Source of the DNA: an uncultured Oscillospiraceae bacterium
GTDB taxonomy: Bacteria; Bacillota; Clostridia; Oscillospirales; Acutalibacteraceae
Assembly (NCBI GenBank): GCA_900540535.1
Contig: UQGM01000005.1
Location: forward strand, 1 to 64,000
DNA: 64,000 nucleotides
Direction: 5' to 3'
A program made the position numbers and the translations under genes. Below, in pieces: positions 15,976-25,615 of the stretch. Position 1 is the stretch's first letter. The number at the start of each line of letters is the position of its first letter. The notes beneath the pieces are model-generated. The model did no database searches. It was not told where the DNA came from and was given only the letters and a program-made list of their open reading frames with translations.

Positions 15976-18216
15976 TCAGTTGATTCTTACGAAATCCATT
16001 GAAGGAACATTAACGCCGTTAACTGTGTAATCGGCAGAGGTGTAGTTTACATAGATAATAGAGCCTGTGCTGTATTCGGTACAATATACTCCGTCGGCTA
16101 CCATGTAGTGGCTGTTTATACGCTTGTCACGAAGATCGCTTAAAGCATCATTGGCTTCCTCATAATACTTTGCAGCAGTATTCATCCAGCGGCTGTAAAC
16201 AACAGCGTCATCTGTTTCTCCTTCTTCATCCTTATAGACAAACTCAAAGGAAGGACAGGCTCCGTATTCAATGCCTCTCAAAAATGCCGTTTTGTCATTT
16301 TCTGCATAATTGATAGGTGTACCGGAATAGTCGAAAATTCCGTGGAGAATCATGGGCACAAAAGGCACGGAAACATACGCCGATGTTTCCGGAGCATTTG
16401 CCGAAAGAGGCAAATCTGAAATATAGTTGGCATTTTTAATCATATAGAAGTTTCCGCCGCTGACCATAAGACTGCGTCCTGATGCAATATTCTTTGTCTG
16501 CTCTGAAATTGCTTTTGCGGCTTCTGTAACAGAAGTATATCCGCCGGAGAAGTCACCGTAAAGCACCTTGCCCATATCGCCGAGTGAAATACCCACTGAG
16601 CTTTCAGAGAACAAATCGATAACCTTTTCCGCAGCCTTGTCTATTCTATCGGCTGCCAAAAGATTTCTTGTGAAATATTCTCCGCCGTAAATTCCGGCAA
16701 GCTCGTTATCGAAATTGAGGGTAAGTCTGTCTCCGCTTATTGAATAAGCTGAATTGCCTGAGGAGAAGCGGTTATATCTTGCACTGGAAAGCACATTGGT
16801 TTCAATAAAGATACTGAAATTCTGACTGTTTGCATAACTATATAAATCGTCAAAAGAGCTTTGTGTGCCGAGAGTAAGCATTTTAGTTGCTCCGAAAATA
16901 TCCGCCTGATTAAGTCCTCCGTCAAGAATTCCTTTATAGCGAAGGGAGATATTATCAATTCCCTTGGATTTAAGCTGAGTTAAAATATCAAGGGCTTCTG
17001 TATATGTGGTAAGAGTTTTTGTTGTAGAGAAAAGCGATGCAGGATTATCACTTGTAACGCCTTTTCCTATAAGACTGAGAACAAGGGGCAAATCCTCTCC
17101 TGCCGAAACGGTTTTAGTTGAAAGCACCGAATCTCTTATAAGCTGTTCACGTGTGGCAACTGCCATGCCCTCATAGCTTGCATTGTTGCCCAAAAGGAAA
17201 CGATAGCAAATTTCGATTTTGCTTTTATATGATTCATTGCCTACATAAGTTCTTGTATCAGATACAGAATAGGGGGTTATATTGAAAGTTACTCCTGCAC
17301 GGTTGTAAACTGCTCCGTCACTGCCTGCACGTTCTGCGGTAATTGTGGCAAGCTCAGCTCCGCCACTGATAATGGCAGCATATGCGCTTTCACCCTGTTT
17401 TACACCGAAAGCCGGAACAATTGCGGAATATGTATCTTTATCCGCCTGCTGATAAACTCCGAAGTTAAGTGTCTTATAAGTTTCATCGGCTACACCTGTT
17501 TTTATTACGGCTCCGCTGCCGTCAGGAACAAGCATATAATCCTCTGCCGCAGAAGTGGCTGATGCTCCGAAGAAGTCGAGAAGCGATATATCAAGAATTG
17601 TCATGCCGGGAGCATAGAGAACTTTTGACATATCAATATTTGCAAAAAGGCTTCCGTCCTTCAAAGTATAGTTAACTGTAAGCTGAAGCCATACATTTCC
17701 CTCTGCTACGGTTTTACTTGTAAGAGCTGCCGTCTTAGCGTCGATTCCCATAGTATAAGTTACATAAAGGCCGTTTTCATCTGACTTTGTAGTAACTGTT
17801 CCGAAAGCTACGGAATTATCCTGTGAATTAAGAGAATAAAGCTTTCCTCCCGAAAGGACTTTCACCGAAACCACACTGCTGTTATTGGCTGCGCCTGTTT
17901 CGGAAGTCGGCAGAGCATACCAGTATTTATCCTTTGAGGTTTCCCTAACTACGCAGGCTTTGGTAACGTTATCGAGATAAAGCTCAATAAGACCTGATGA
18001 GGCAACCTTTGTAAGATTGGTATTATCCTTTATGAGGCGATAGCTTTCACCGGAGCTCACAGCCTCAGTTACCTTTAAAGGAGCATCGCTTTTTATTACA
18101 CTTACATTGCTTCTCACACCGCACCCCGCCGCAGAAAGAAGCAGTCCCGCTGCACAGAAAACGGCACATGCTGATTTTATTATTCTTTTATTAAAAAAAC
18201 CGCCTGAGCTATTCAT
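15976..18216 (-). CDS. Large lipoprotein, DUF5696-like
   Basis: The 746-residue protein has an N-terminal signal with the lipobox LSAAGC, so it should be a surface lipoprotein. The rest is a beta-rich N-terminal half (VARE-like strands such as VWLQLTVNYTLKDGSLF) and a likely TIM-barrel-like C-terminal half (IDNISLRYKG, LMVSGGNFYMIKNANY). This layout matches the DUF5696 proteins of Firmicutes, often near sugar-uptake genes. Here it stands alone between sigF and cwlD. A carbohydrate-related role is a guess. No catalytic residues can be named. Confidence 0.7.
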   Translation of the reverse strand: MNSSGGFFNKRIIKSACAVFCAAGLLLSAAGCGVRSNVSVIKSDAPLKVTEAVSSGESYRLIKDNTNLTKVASSGLIELYLDNVTKACVVRETSKDKYWYALPTSETGAANNSSVVSVKVLSGGKLYSLNSQDNSVAFGTVTTKSDENGLYVTYTMGIDAKTAALTSKTVAEGNVWLQLTVNYTLKDGSLFANIDMSKVLYAPGMTILDISLLDFFGASATSAAEDYMLVPDGSGAVIKTGVADETYKTLNFGVYQQADKDTYSAIVPAFGVKQGESAYAAIISGGAELATITAERAGSDGAVYNRAGVTFNITPYSVSDTRTYVGNESYKSKIEICYRFLLGNNASYEGMAVATREQLIRDSVLSTKTVSAGEDLPLVLSLIGKGVTSDNPASLFSTTKTLTTYTEALDILTQLKSKGIDNISLRYKGILDGGLNQADIFGATKMLTLGTQSSFDDLYSYANSQNFSIFIETNVLSSARYNRFSSGNSAYSISGDRLTLNFDNELAGIYGGEYFTRNLLAADRIDKAAEKVIDLFSESSVGISLGDMGKVLYGDFSGGYTSVTEAAKAISEQTKNIASGRSLMVSGGNFYMIKNANYISDLPLSANAPETSAYVSVPFVPMILHGIFDYSGTPINYAENDKTAFLRGIEYGACPSFEFVYKDEEGETDDAVVYSRWMNTAAKYYEEANDALSDLRDKRINSHYMVADGVYCTEYSTGSIIYVNYTSADYTVNGVNVPSMDFVRIN

Positions 18217-18299
18217 AAATAATCACCCTTAAAAATAGATGAATTTATAATAACACAAAAGCGGTTTTTTTTCCATAGTTTATTGTGATTGTTAACAAA

Positions 18300-18953
18300 T
18301 TATACTGCCAGCTTAGTCCTGAGAAGAGTTAAGATTTTCTTTTCACGGCGTGACACCTGCACCTGTGACATCCCCAGCTGCTTTGCCGTTACGCTTTGGG
18401 TGGCACACCGAAAATATCGCCATTCGATTATCTCCCTGTCCCTTTCGCTGAGAGATTCTATTACTCTCGACAAATCCAGCCTTTCAAACATCTCGTTTTC
18501 ATTATCTACGGGAACGTCAATCTGACCGCCTCCGCTTTCATCGTCCTGAGTAAGTGAAACAGGAGGAAGCGCCGCATTTATCACCTGCGCCGTTTCTTCA
18601 ACCTCCCAGCCAAGTCTTTCAGCCAGAGCGCTGATTGTAGGTTCAGTGCCGGTTTCAGACGCCATTTTTTCCTTTTCATGGAGAAGCACTCTTCCCTTTT
18701 CTTTAATGGAGCGGCTCACCTTTACCGCTCCGCCGTCACGGAAAATACGCTTTATCTCACCTAATATGACCGGCACGGCATAGGTTGAAAAGGCAAACCC
18801 ACGTGACGGATCAAAGCCGTCGGCTGCCTTTATAAGACCGACGCATCCGGCCTGAAACAAATCGTCATACTCCGTACCTCTGCCACGGAATTTATTGGCA
18901 CAGGCATGGACAAGACCAAGGTTTTCTTCAATAAGCTTTTCACGGTTTTCCAT
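18300..18953 (-). CDS. sigF: Sporulation sigma factor SigF
   Basis: The 217-residue sigma-70 factor lacks region 1. Region 2 is seen in DLFQAGCVGLIKAADGFDPSRGFAFSTYAVPVI, region 3 in the middle, and region 4 as MSQVQVSRREKKIL. It follows spoIIAB by 3 bases in the classical spoIIAA-spoIIAB-sigF order, which fixes it as the forespore sigma F rather than sigma G. Confidence 0.95.
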   Translation of the reverse strand: MENREKLIEENLGLVHACANKFRGRGTEYDDLFQAGCVGLIKAADGFDPSRGFAFSTYAVPVILGEIKRIFRDGGAVKVSRSIKEKGRVLLHEKEKMASETGTEPTISALAERLGWEVEETAQVINAALPPVSLTQDDESGGGQIDVPVDNENEMFERLDLSRVIESLSERDREIIEWRYFRCATQSVTAKQLGMSQVQVSRREKKILTLLRTKLAV

Positions 18954-18956
18954 AAA

Positions 18957-19385
18957 TCATCTTCCCGAAATATGTTTTTCGAGAGTTACGGTGGTACCCT
19001 TGCCGAAAGCGGAACGCACACGCAGTTTATCCGTAAAGCTTTCCATTACGGCAAAGCCAAGACCTGCTCTCTCTTCGCCGGCAGTTGTAAACAGCGGCTC
19101 CATAGCCTTTTTCACGTCGGATATTCCGCAGCCGCAGTCTCTTATTTTTGTGCGGAAAAGTCCGTTTTCGTAAATTTCACAGGTTATGTAAATTTTTCCG
19201 GGTATATCTCGGTAAGCGTGGACTATACAGTTTGTAACCGCTTCGCTTACCGCCGTTTTTATGTCGCTTATTTCCTCAACGGTCGGATCAAGCTGTGCCG
19301 CAAATGCGGAAACTGCCGCTCTGGCAAAGCTCTCGTTTACTGAACGGCTTTCTAAAATCAGCTTCATTGTATTTATTGGCTTCAT
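18957..19385 (-). CDS. spoIIAB: Anti-sigma F factor SpoIIAB
   Basis: The 142-residue GHKL serine kinase has an N box (VSEAVTNCIVHAYR), DCGCGI and GLGFAVMESF ATP-lid motifs. It binds and inhibits sigma F and phosphorylates SpoIIAA. It overlaps spoIIAA by 4 bases (ATGA), which suggests translational coupling to keep the partners balanced. Confidence 0.96.
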   Translation of the reverse strand: MKPINTMKLILESRSVNESFARAAVSAFAAQLDPTVEEISDIKTAVSEAVTNCIVHAYRDIPGKIYITCEIYENGLFRTKIRDCGCGISDVKKAMEPLFTTAGEERAGLGFAVMESFTDKLRVRSAFGKGTTVTLEKHISGR

Positions 19386-19705
19386 CTTTTCTCCTCCTTT
19401 TTTTCAAGAGCCACAAGCTTATCCAGCCCTGCAAGGCACATGACCTTATACATTCGGCTGTCAAGACCCGTGACGCACACCTTTCCTCCCATGGCGCTCA
19501 TAAACTTATATCTGCCTAAAACAAGGCCTATGCCTGAGCTGTCCGTAAATGTCACGCCTGAAAAATCAATTACCAGCGTCCCCGGATGCTGCTTTTCTAT
19601 GGCAGAATCTATATCAGCTCTTATAATAGCGGCGGTGTGATGGTCGATTTCCCCCGTAAGATAAGCGGTAGCTGTATCGCTGCCGGTACTTATTGTTACG
19701 CTCAT
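19382..19705 (-). CDS. spoIIAA: Anti-anti-sigma F factor SpoIIAA
   Basis: The 107-residue STAS protein has the conserved phosphorylation site DSSGIGLVLGRY near residue 56. When dephosphorylated it frees sigma F from SpoIIAB. First gene of the operon, with GGGAGG upstream. I could not find a convincing sigma-H promoter between it and the folC terminator. Confidence 0.96.
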   Translation of the reverse strand: MSVTISTGSDTATAYLTGEIDHHTAAIIRADIDSAIEKQHPGTLVIDFSGVTFTDSSGIGLVLGRYKFMSAMGGKVCVTGLDSRMYKVMCLAGLDKLVALEKKEEKR

Positions 19706-19740
19706 ATTTTTACCTCCCTGTAATTTGTGCTGTTAATCTG

Positions 19741-19784
19741 AATTAAATAAAAAAGAAAAACCTCTATCCAATAGGATAAAGGTT
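19741..19784 (-). terminator. Terminator after valS-folC
   Basis: Minus strand: AACCTTTATCC (19774-19784) pairs with GGATAGAGGTT (19759-19769), followed by TTTTCTTTTTT. A canonical intrinsic terminator 48 bases past the folC stop. Confidence 0.88.
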
Positions 19785-19831
19785 CAGGTTTAAAAAATTT
19801 GTTGTATTATGGATGAAATGAATATTTTACT

Positions 19832-21139
19832 TTATCTGCTTTCGCCGTTAAGAGAAACTATCTCTCCTCTTACGTCCCCTGCAAGATAGAGAGAACCGCA
19901 GACAAGGATAATATCATCTTTCTGTGCTTTTTCATAAATCTTTCTGTAAGCCTCTGCCGGGTTCTCACAGATAAACACATCAGAGCAGTTTTTTTCTGCT
20001 ATTTCTGCAAGGACTTTCGGAGAAACAGCTCTCGGATTTGACGGAAGAGTTGCAGTAAAGTTTTTTGCAAGCTTTGAAATCTCCTGAGCTGCAAACTCAT
20101 ATTCCTTATCCTCCATCATGCCCATTATGACGGTGAGCTTTTTGCCTTTAAGGAATTTATTTAGATTTGAAAGAAGAGCTTCCACTCCCTCACGGTTATG
20201 GGCTCCGTCAAGGATTGTAAGGGGATTTTTTCCGAAAAGCTCCGTTCTCGCAGGGATTCTCGCTTTTGATATACCGTCAATTATATTTTCCGGGGAAATA
20301 CTTAAATCTCTGTCATTAAGGGCAAGGCCTGCATCTACCGCAGTCTGTGCGTTATATACCTGATGTTCGCCGATAAGGGGAATGAAAATCTCCATGTCCT
20401 TATAAACAGCCTTTGTGCCGCTCAGGTCACAGCTGAGTACTTTTATATCCTCGGGGCTGCTCTTTATATACACATTGCCCTTTTCTTCGGCGGTTTTGCG
20501 TATTATCTTTTCCGCCTTTTCATCCTGACGGCTAAAACATACCGTCACGCCGTTTTCTTTTATTATGCCGCTTTTTTCCGCTGCAATTTCCTCTACGGTA
20601 TCACCCAGCACCGCCATATGGTCAAGGGAAATTGACATAATAGCGCTCAAAAGGGGCGTTTTTATGATATTGGTTGAATCGAGTCTGCCGCCGAGTCCTA
20701 CTTCGAGAACCACTACATCGCAGTTTTTGTCAGCAAAGAATTTGAGAGCTGCCGCTGTTATGAACTCGAACTCCGTAGGCTGCAAATCCCTCATGGCTTG
20801 TTTTTCCGCCGCTGCTTTCACCTCAGCGGTAATTTCGCAAAGCTCCTCTTCGCTTATCATCTCACCGTTTATCTGTATTCTCTCACGGAAATCGAACACA
20901 TAGGGTGAAGTGAAAAGTCCCGTTTTATATCCTGCGCTTTTAAGTATCTCCGACATCATTGTGCAGAAAGAGCCTTTTCCGTTTGTGCCTGCAACGTGGA
21001 CGAATTTAAGTTTATCCTGAGGTCTGCCCAGCTCATCCAGCAAAGCAGACACCCGCTCCAAACCGGGGCGGGTGCCGAATTTAAGAAGTGAATGAATATA
21101 GCTGAGTGACCTTGTATATGGTGTTTCCATAACTGTCAC
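19832..21139 (-). CDS. folC: Folylpolyglutamate synthase / dihydrofolate synthase
   Basis: The 435-residue Mur-ligase-family enzyme adds glutamate to folates. ATP-binding loop GTNGKGSFCTMM lies near residue 50; EVGLGGRLDSTN and LDGAHNREG are family blocks. It lies 22 bases after valS and shares its promoter, the usual valS-folC pair of Firmicutes. Confidence 0.95.
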   Translation of the reverse strand: MTVMETPYTRSLSYIHSLLKFGTRPGLERVSALLDELGRPQDKLKFVHVAGTNGKGSFCTMMSEILKSAGYKTGLFTSPYVFDFRERIQINGEMISEEELCEITAEVKAAAEKQAMRDLQPTEFEFITAAALKFFADKNCDVVVLEVGLGGRLDSTNIIKTPLLSAIMSISLDHMAVLGDTVEEIAAEKSGIIKENGVTVCFSRQDEKAEKIIRKTAEEKGNVYIKSSPEDIKVLSCDLSGTKAVYKDMEIFIPLIGEHQVYNAQTAVDAGLALNDRDLSISPENIIDGISKARIPARTELFGKNPLTILDGAHNREGVEALLSNLNKFLKGKKLTVIMGMMEDKEYEFAAQEISKLAKNFTATLPSNPRAVSPKVLAEIAEKNCSDVFICENPAEAYRKIYEKAQKDDIILVCGSLYLAGDVRGEIVSLNGESR

Positions 21140-21161
21140 TGCCTGTCTGTTGTTTTATTAA

Positions 21162-23786
21162 TTAGCCGAGGCTTGCAATACTGTCTTTGAGCATTGCAAT
21201 CTTATCCCTTAATTTCTCCGCAGCGTCACGCTGTCCCTGAACAACGTTTGCAGGAGCTTTATTTACAAAGTTCTCGTTTGAAAGCTTTGCGTCGATCTGG
21301 CTAAACTGCTTTTCAGCGGCTGCAAGCTCTTTATTGAGTCTTGCTCTCTCTGCTTCAAAGTCAATCAGCTCTGCCATGGGGATATAGATTCTTGCATCCT
21401 CGGTGATGATTGAAACAGCTGTTTCAAGGGAGAAATCTTTACCTACTGTAACTTCCGAAGCGGAAGCGAGCTTCTGCATAAATACAGCGCCCGTTCTGAA
21501 AGTATCCTCAGAAGCGGTTTCGATAAACAGCTGAGCCTTTCTTGAGGGAGGAACATTCATCTCTGCTCTGCGGTTACGGATAGCCTTAATAGCAGCCATG
21601 ATCTTTTCCATTTCGCTCTCTTCTGCGGGGAAGTTTCTGCTTTCATCGTACTTATCCCAGGGTGAAAGCATTATTGTCTCACCGTCGTGGGGAAGAGTCT
21701 GCCAGATTTCCTCTGTGATGAAGGGCATAAAGGGATGAAGAAGCTTAAGTGTGCCGCTCATTACATAGATAAGAACTGCTTTGACTGTTTCCTTTGCCTC
21801 TTTATCTTCGCCGTTAAGACGGATTTTAGCAAGCTCGATATACCAGTCGCAGAAGATATCCCAAATGAAGTCGTAGAGCTTCTGAACTGCAAGTCCAAGC
21901 TCAAACTTATCGAGAGATTCTGTAACGTCACGTACAAGCTTATTGTAAAGGCTGATAATCCACTTATCCTCAATTGCGAGGTTTTCGGGAATATAGGGAG
22001 CCTTCTCGTCGCCGGAAAGGTTCATGAGAATAAATCTTGCAGCGTTCCAGATTTTATTTGCAAAGTTACGGCTTGCCTCAACTCTCTCATCAGAGAAACG
22101 CATATCGTTTCCGGGGCTGTTGCCTGTGGCAAGAGTGAATCTGAGAGCATCTGCGCCGTATTTATCTATAATCTCAAGGGGATCAATACCGTTTCCGAGA
22201 GATTTTGACATCTTTCTGCCCTGTGAGTCACGTACAAGTCCGTGGATGAGAACAGTATCAAAGGGAGCCTTGCCTGTCTGCTCGATTCCTGAGAACATCA
22301 TTCTCATAACCCAGAAAGGAATAATATCATAACCTGTTACAAGGGTATTTGTGGGATAGTAATGCTTAAGTTCCTCGGTATTGTCTGGCCAGCCTAAAGT
22401 TGAGAAAGGCCAGAGAGCCGAAGAGAACCATGTATCCAGAGTATCGGGATCCTGATGAATATGCTCGCTGCCGCAATGAGCGCACTTTTCGGGAGCAGTT
22501 CTTGCAACAGTGATTTCGCCGCAGTCATCGCAGTACCATGCGGGAATACGGTGACCCCACCAGAGCTGACGGGAAATACACCAGTCACGGATATTCTCAA
22601 GCCAGTGGAAATATACCTTTTCAAATCTCTGAGGAATGAACTTTGTTTCGCCGTTCTTAACAGCGTCAATTGCGGGACCTGCAAGAGGCTTCATCTTTAC
22701 AAACCACTGCTTTGAAACTCTCGGTTCAACAACTGTTGAGCAGCGGTAGCAGGTTCCGACATTATGGGAGTAATCCTCAATTCTTACAAGAGCGCCCTCT
22801 GCCTCAAGCGCCTTGACGATTGCCTTACGTGCAGTCATTGTATCCATACCTGCAAACTCGGGATAATCGTCAACAATTTTAGCGTCGGGAGTAAGAACAT
22901 TGATAACCTCAAGGTTATGGCGAAGACCGACCTCGAAGTCGTTGGGGTCATGGGCAGGTGTGATTTTAACAACGCCTGTTCCGAAATCCATCTCAACGTA
23001 TTCGTCGGCAACAACGGGAATTTCTCTGTGAACAATGGGAAGAATAAGAGTCTTGCCCACAAGATCACGATATCTTTCATCGTTGGGGTTGACCGCTACG
23101 GCAGTATCGCCTAAAAGTGTTTCAGGCCTTGTGGTTGCAAGCTCAAGGTATCCGCTGCCATCCTTGAAGGGATAGCGAAGATGCCAGAAATGACCTGCTT
23201 TCTCCTCATACTCAACCTCAGCATCGGAAATCGAAGTAAGGCAATGAGGACACCAGTTGATGATTCTTTCGCCTCTGTATATAAGTCCCTTTTCATAAAG
23301 GTGAACGAAAACTTCATTGACAGCCTTGCTGCATCCTTCATCCATTGTGAAGCGCTCTCTGTCCCAGTCGCAGGAGGAGCCCATCTTTTTAAGCTGCTCA
23401 ATAATTCTTCCGCCGTACTGGGCTTTCCACTCCCATGCACGCTTTAAAAAGCCGTCTCTGCCGATATCGTCCTTTGTAATGCCCTCTTTGCGCATTGCCT
23501 CAACAATCTTTGCCTCTGTTGCAATTGAAGCATGGTCTGTACCGGGAAGCCAAAGTGTATCAAAGCCTGCCATTCTGTGATAGCGGATAAGAATATCCTG
23601 AAGGGTGTTGTCAAGAGCATGTCCCATATGAAGCTGACCTGTGATATTCGGTGGGGGCATAACTATTGTATAAGGTTTTTTATCCTTGTCCAAAGGTGCA
23701 TGAAAATAACCGCCGTCAAGCCATGAACGGTAAAGTCTATCTTCAACCTCGGAGGGATTGTATTTTGTTGCAAGTTCCTTTGCCAT
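21162..23786 (-). CDS. valS: Valyl-tRNA synthetase
   Basis: The 874-residue class I synthetase has the HIGH variant in [16 protein letters not shown], the KMSKS signature ([11 protein letters not shown]), an editing domain ([13 protein letters not shown]) and a C-terminal coiled coil ([23 protein letters not shown]). Length is normal. The short leader has no T-box, in contrast to alaS in the same window. Confidence 0.98.
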   Translation of the reverse strand: MAKELATKYNPSEVEDRLYRSWLDGGYFHAPLDKDKKPYTIVMPPPNITGQLHMGHALDNTLQDILIRYHRMAGFDTLWLPGTDHASIATEAKIVEAMRKEGITKDDIGRDGFLKRAWEWKAQYGGRIIEQLKKMGSSCDWDRERFTMDEGCSKAVNEVFVHLYEKGLIYRGERIINWCPHCLTSISDAEVEYEEKAGHFWHLRYPFKDGSGYLELATTRPETLLGDTAVAVNPNDERYRDLVGKTLILPIVHREIPVVADEYVEMDFGTGVVKITPAHDPNDFEVGLRHNLEVINVLTPDAKIVDDYPEFAGMDTMTARKAIVKALEAEGALVRIEDYSHNVGTCYRCSTVVEPRVSKQWFVKMKPLAGPAIDAVKNGETKFIPQRFEKVYFHWLENIRDWCISRQLWWGHRIPAWYCDDCGEITVARTAPEKCAHCGSEHIHQDPDTLDTWFSSALWPFSTLGWPDNTEELKHYYPTNTLVTGYDIIPFWVMRMMFSGIEQTGKAPFDTVLIHGLVRDSQGRKMSKSLGNGIDPLEIIDKYGADALRFTLATGNSPGNDMRFSDERVEASRNFANKIWNAARFILMNLSGDEKAPYIPENLAIEDKWIISLYNKLVRDVTESLDKFELGLAVQKLYDFIWDIFCDWYIELAKIRLNGEDKEAKETVKAVLIYVMSGTLKLLHPFMPFITEEIWQTLPHDGETIMLSPWDKYDESRNFPAEESEMEKIMAAIKAIRNRRAEMNVPPSRKAQLFIETASEDTFRTGAVFMQKLASASEVTVGKDFSLETAVSIITEDARIYIPMAELIDFEAERARLNKELAAAEKQFSQIDAKLSNENFVNKAPANVVQGQRDAAEKLRDKIAMLKDSIASLG

Positions 23787-23851
23787 TTACGGATTCCTCC
23801 CTAAAGCTTGTTTATACCGATTTTGTATCGTTTCAAACGTATAACTAATAT

Positions 23852-23879
23852 ATTATACAATAGAGCCTGCTTTTGTCAA
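23852..23879 (-). promoter_or_regulatory. Promoter for valS-folC
   Basis: Minus strand: TTGACA (23874-23879), 16-base spacer, TATAAT (23852-23857). The leader is about 60 bases long, too short for a T-box. Confidence 0.85.
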
Positions 23880-23903
23880 GAATTGCAGCAAAGCATCAGA
23901 ATG

Positions 23904-23939
23904 AGAAAAAGAAAGGAGTCTGCACAAAACACAGACTCC
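23904..23939 (-). terminator. Terminator after small membrane protein
   Basis: GGAGTCTG (23915-23922) pairs with CAGACTCC (23932-23939), followed on the minus strand by TTTCTTTTTC. It ends the secreted-protein/54-residue protein unit. Confidence 0.85.
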
Positions 23940-23957
23940 CTATAATTGAAATTTATT

Positions 23958-24122
23958 TCAGTCCTTTTTAATCAGTCCCTTTACTATTAAATAGAGACTT
24001 ATAAGGAAACATACCGCAGCTCCAACCGCTCCGGAAACGGAATTTCCTCCCATAAAAATGACGCATATTCCGGCAAGAACAAGGAAGTATATTCCCAAAA
24101 GCATTATTTTAACCGATTTCAT
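23958..24122 (-). CDS. 54-residue protein with two membrane helices
   Basis: Found by translating the minus strand: ATG at 24122 with AGGTGG 8 bases upstream, TGA at 23958. Two hydrophobic segments (KIMLLGIYFLVLAGICVIFMG and GAVGAAVCFLISLYLIVKGL) are joined by a short glycine/serine turn, with a basic C-terminus (IKKD). It starts 19 bases after the stop of the secreted protein and ends before a strong terminator, so the two form one unit. No family recognised. An accessory or immunity role for the secreted neighbour is only a guess. Confidence 0.65.
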   Translation of the reverse strand: MKSVKIMLLGIYFLVLAGICVIFMGGNSVSGAVGAAVCFLISLYLIVKGLIKKD

Positions 24123-24141
24123 GTTACAAGCCACCTATCTT

Positions 24142-25227
24142 TTATACATAATCGTAAATAGACAAAGTTTCTCCATAATACTCATCCAGTATACCAAATA
24201 CCGAGAAATCTACAGAACCAGATGTAAAATTAACCGATAAATCTGGTCCAACACATTTATGACCATAAGCTGCCTGTATTCCTCCATCTGTATTATACAA
24301 CGAACATTGAAATCTTAAATATGCAGTTATATAATAATCAAAATCATGCGCTTCGCTACCTGAATATGTTGATTCAAACATATTAAATCTTAATGCAACA
24401 CCTCCTACTCCTGTTGAATATTCAAAGGAAATATCATCAGGATTATTAGAACCTGAAAATTTATAAATTTCATTATTTACGTAGTGTCTAGAAATCAAAG
24501 CTCCATCAGAAACCCTATATTCCTTACTTAATTCATAAAAATATCCACAATCATCATAACTATTATCATATGTTGCTGTACTTGCTATTGCCAAAACATC
24601 TTGAGTTTTAAAAAAAGGTTCCTTTAACCAAAGTGCCTCAGCAGAAACGATATAATAAGATCTATCAGCTTTTTCTCCACCTACTGCATAAGCAGTAGTA
24701 GTAAGTCTTAAATAACCGTTTTTTGAATCTGTTACTATTGTATTCTTGTCTTCGTATATTGAACTGATGGTATTATTTATCCTAGCGAAATACTCACCAT
24801 CGACAGTTAAATTGTCTAAAGTTATAAGCTCATTGGCAACGTCACATTTTGATAAATATACTTGCTGACCATTAGGTTTTAACTTTATATAATTTGTTGT
24901 TTGAATACAATCTGTAAATGTTAACGCTTCAAGTATCTTGTCTTCCGGAAGTCGAGCAATTACACTTTCACTTTCACCAATACATCTATAGATCAATTTG
25001 GACACTTCAACATTTGAAAGAGTCGGATATTTTTTACGTAATTTATTATTTAACGTGTCAATTTTTTTAATATTTTTTATTTCGCTTCCACTTTTATTTG
25101 TATAGCATGATATTTCAAGATATTCTTTAGCTAGTTGATTTACATTTATACTTTCAACTGATGTATCCATTGATAATGCAGTTGCTGAAATACAAAACGA
25201 AAACATAAAAGCGAAAGTAAAGAACAT
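24142..25227 (-). CDS. Secreted protein of unknown function, start apparently frameshifted
   Basis: The open frame codes for 361 residues from an ATG at 25227 that has no ribosome binding site and would begin inside a signal peptide. A strong AGGAGG with ATG at 25257 is in the neighbouring frame; one extra A in the A6 run after that ATG would join them and give MKKTYVIVLSMFFTFAF..., a textbook signal peptide. The mature part starts with a helical stretch (NVNQLAKEYLEI; LRKKYPTLSNVEVSKLIYRC) followed by a beta-rich domain. I recognise no family. Its codon use is much more AT-rich than its neighbours, which suggests acquisition or weak constraint. Confidence 0.65.
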   Translation of the reverse strand: MFFTFAFMFSFCISATALSMDTSVESINVNQLAKEYLEISCYTNKSGSEIKNIKKIDTLNNKLRKKYPTLSNVEVSKLIYRCIGESESVIARLPEDKILEALTFTDCIQTTNYIKLKPNGQQVYLSKCDVANELITLDNLTVDGEYFARINNTISSIYEDKNTIVTDSKNGYLRLTTTAYAVGGEKADRSYYIVSAEALWLKEPFFKTQDVLAIASTATYDNSYDDCGYFYELSKEYRVSDGALISRHYVNNEIYKFSGSNNPDDISFEYSTGVGGVALRFNMFESTYSGSEAHDFDYYITAYLRFQCSLYNTDGGIQAAYGHKCVGPDLSVNFTSGSVDFSVFGILDEYYGETLSIYDYV

Positions 25228-25243
25228 AGAAAGTACAATAACA

Positions 25244-25257
25244 TATGTTTTTTCATA
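25244..25257 (-). other. Probable frameshift in A6 run after the start codon
   Basis: On the minus strand ATG is followed by six A residues and CATATG. In frame zero translation ends after about 36 codons. A -1 shift or one added A gives MKKTYV and continues into the 361-codon frame ending at 24142. The cause could be a mutation, an assembly error, phase variation or transcriptional slippage. Confidence 0.7.
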
Positions 25258-25536
25258 AAAAACCTCCTAACATGTATTTAATTAGCCCATAAGCACTTTT
25301 AAAATTTAAAACGATATGTATGAATAAAAAAATATCCACACATACCAATAAAAAGAAATTTCAAACAGCACCTTTTACACATACAACATCCGCCCTTAAA
25401 AGCAACATAAATAAAAAATAAAAAAGTAATATGATTTTATTGTTTGTTTTGCTTATGTATAATTATACTATAATTATATTATCTCGTAAAGATACACTCT
25501 AAACTTTGATTAAAATGCAAGATTTGCAATTTGATA
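25258..25536. other. AT-rich intergenic region
   Basis: About 280 bases between the secreted-protein start and the aminotransferase promoter. It is very AT-rich and has no open frame with a ribosome binding site that I can support. Several TATAAT-like words occur on both strands, but I could not pair any with a -35 for the minus-strand gene. Confidence 0.5.
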
Positions 25537-25565
25537 TTGCAAAAATCTTTTCATTGTGATAGAAT
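25537..25565 (+). promoter_or_regulatory. Promoter for aminotransferase
   Basis: Plus strand: TTGCAA (25537-25542), 17-base spacer, TAGAAT (25560-25565), 50 bases before the start codon; a GGGAGGA site follows. Confidence 0.75.
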
Positions 25566-25615
25566 ATGCAAGGTTTAGCAAAATTTTTGAATAATTTTCT
25601 GGGAGGATCAGCACA

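Noticed and set aside
19706..19740. Sigma-H promoter for the spoIIA operon
   Set aside because: Expected from Bacillus, but I could not match AGGAATT-type and GAAT elements at proper spacing; the region also contains the valS-folC terminator.
21687..22208. Long antisense open frame in valS
   Set aside because: Shadow of valS codons; no ribosome binding site or recognisable protein. The same holds for antisense frames at 31029-31562, 33934-34407 and 59031-59456.
23787..23851. T-box upstream of valS
   Set aside because: The leader is only about 60 bases and has no TGGNACCGCG motif.
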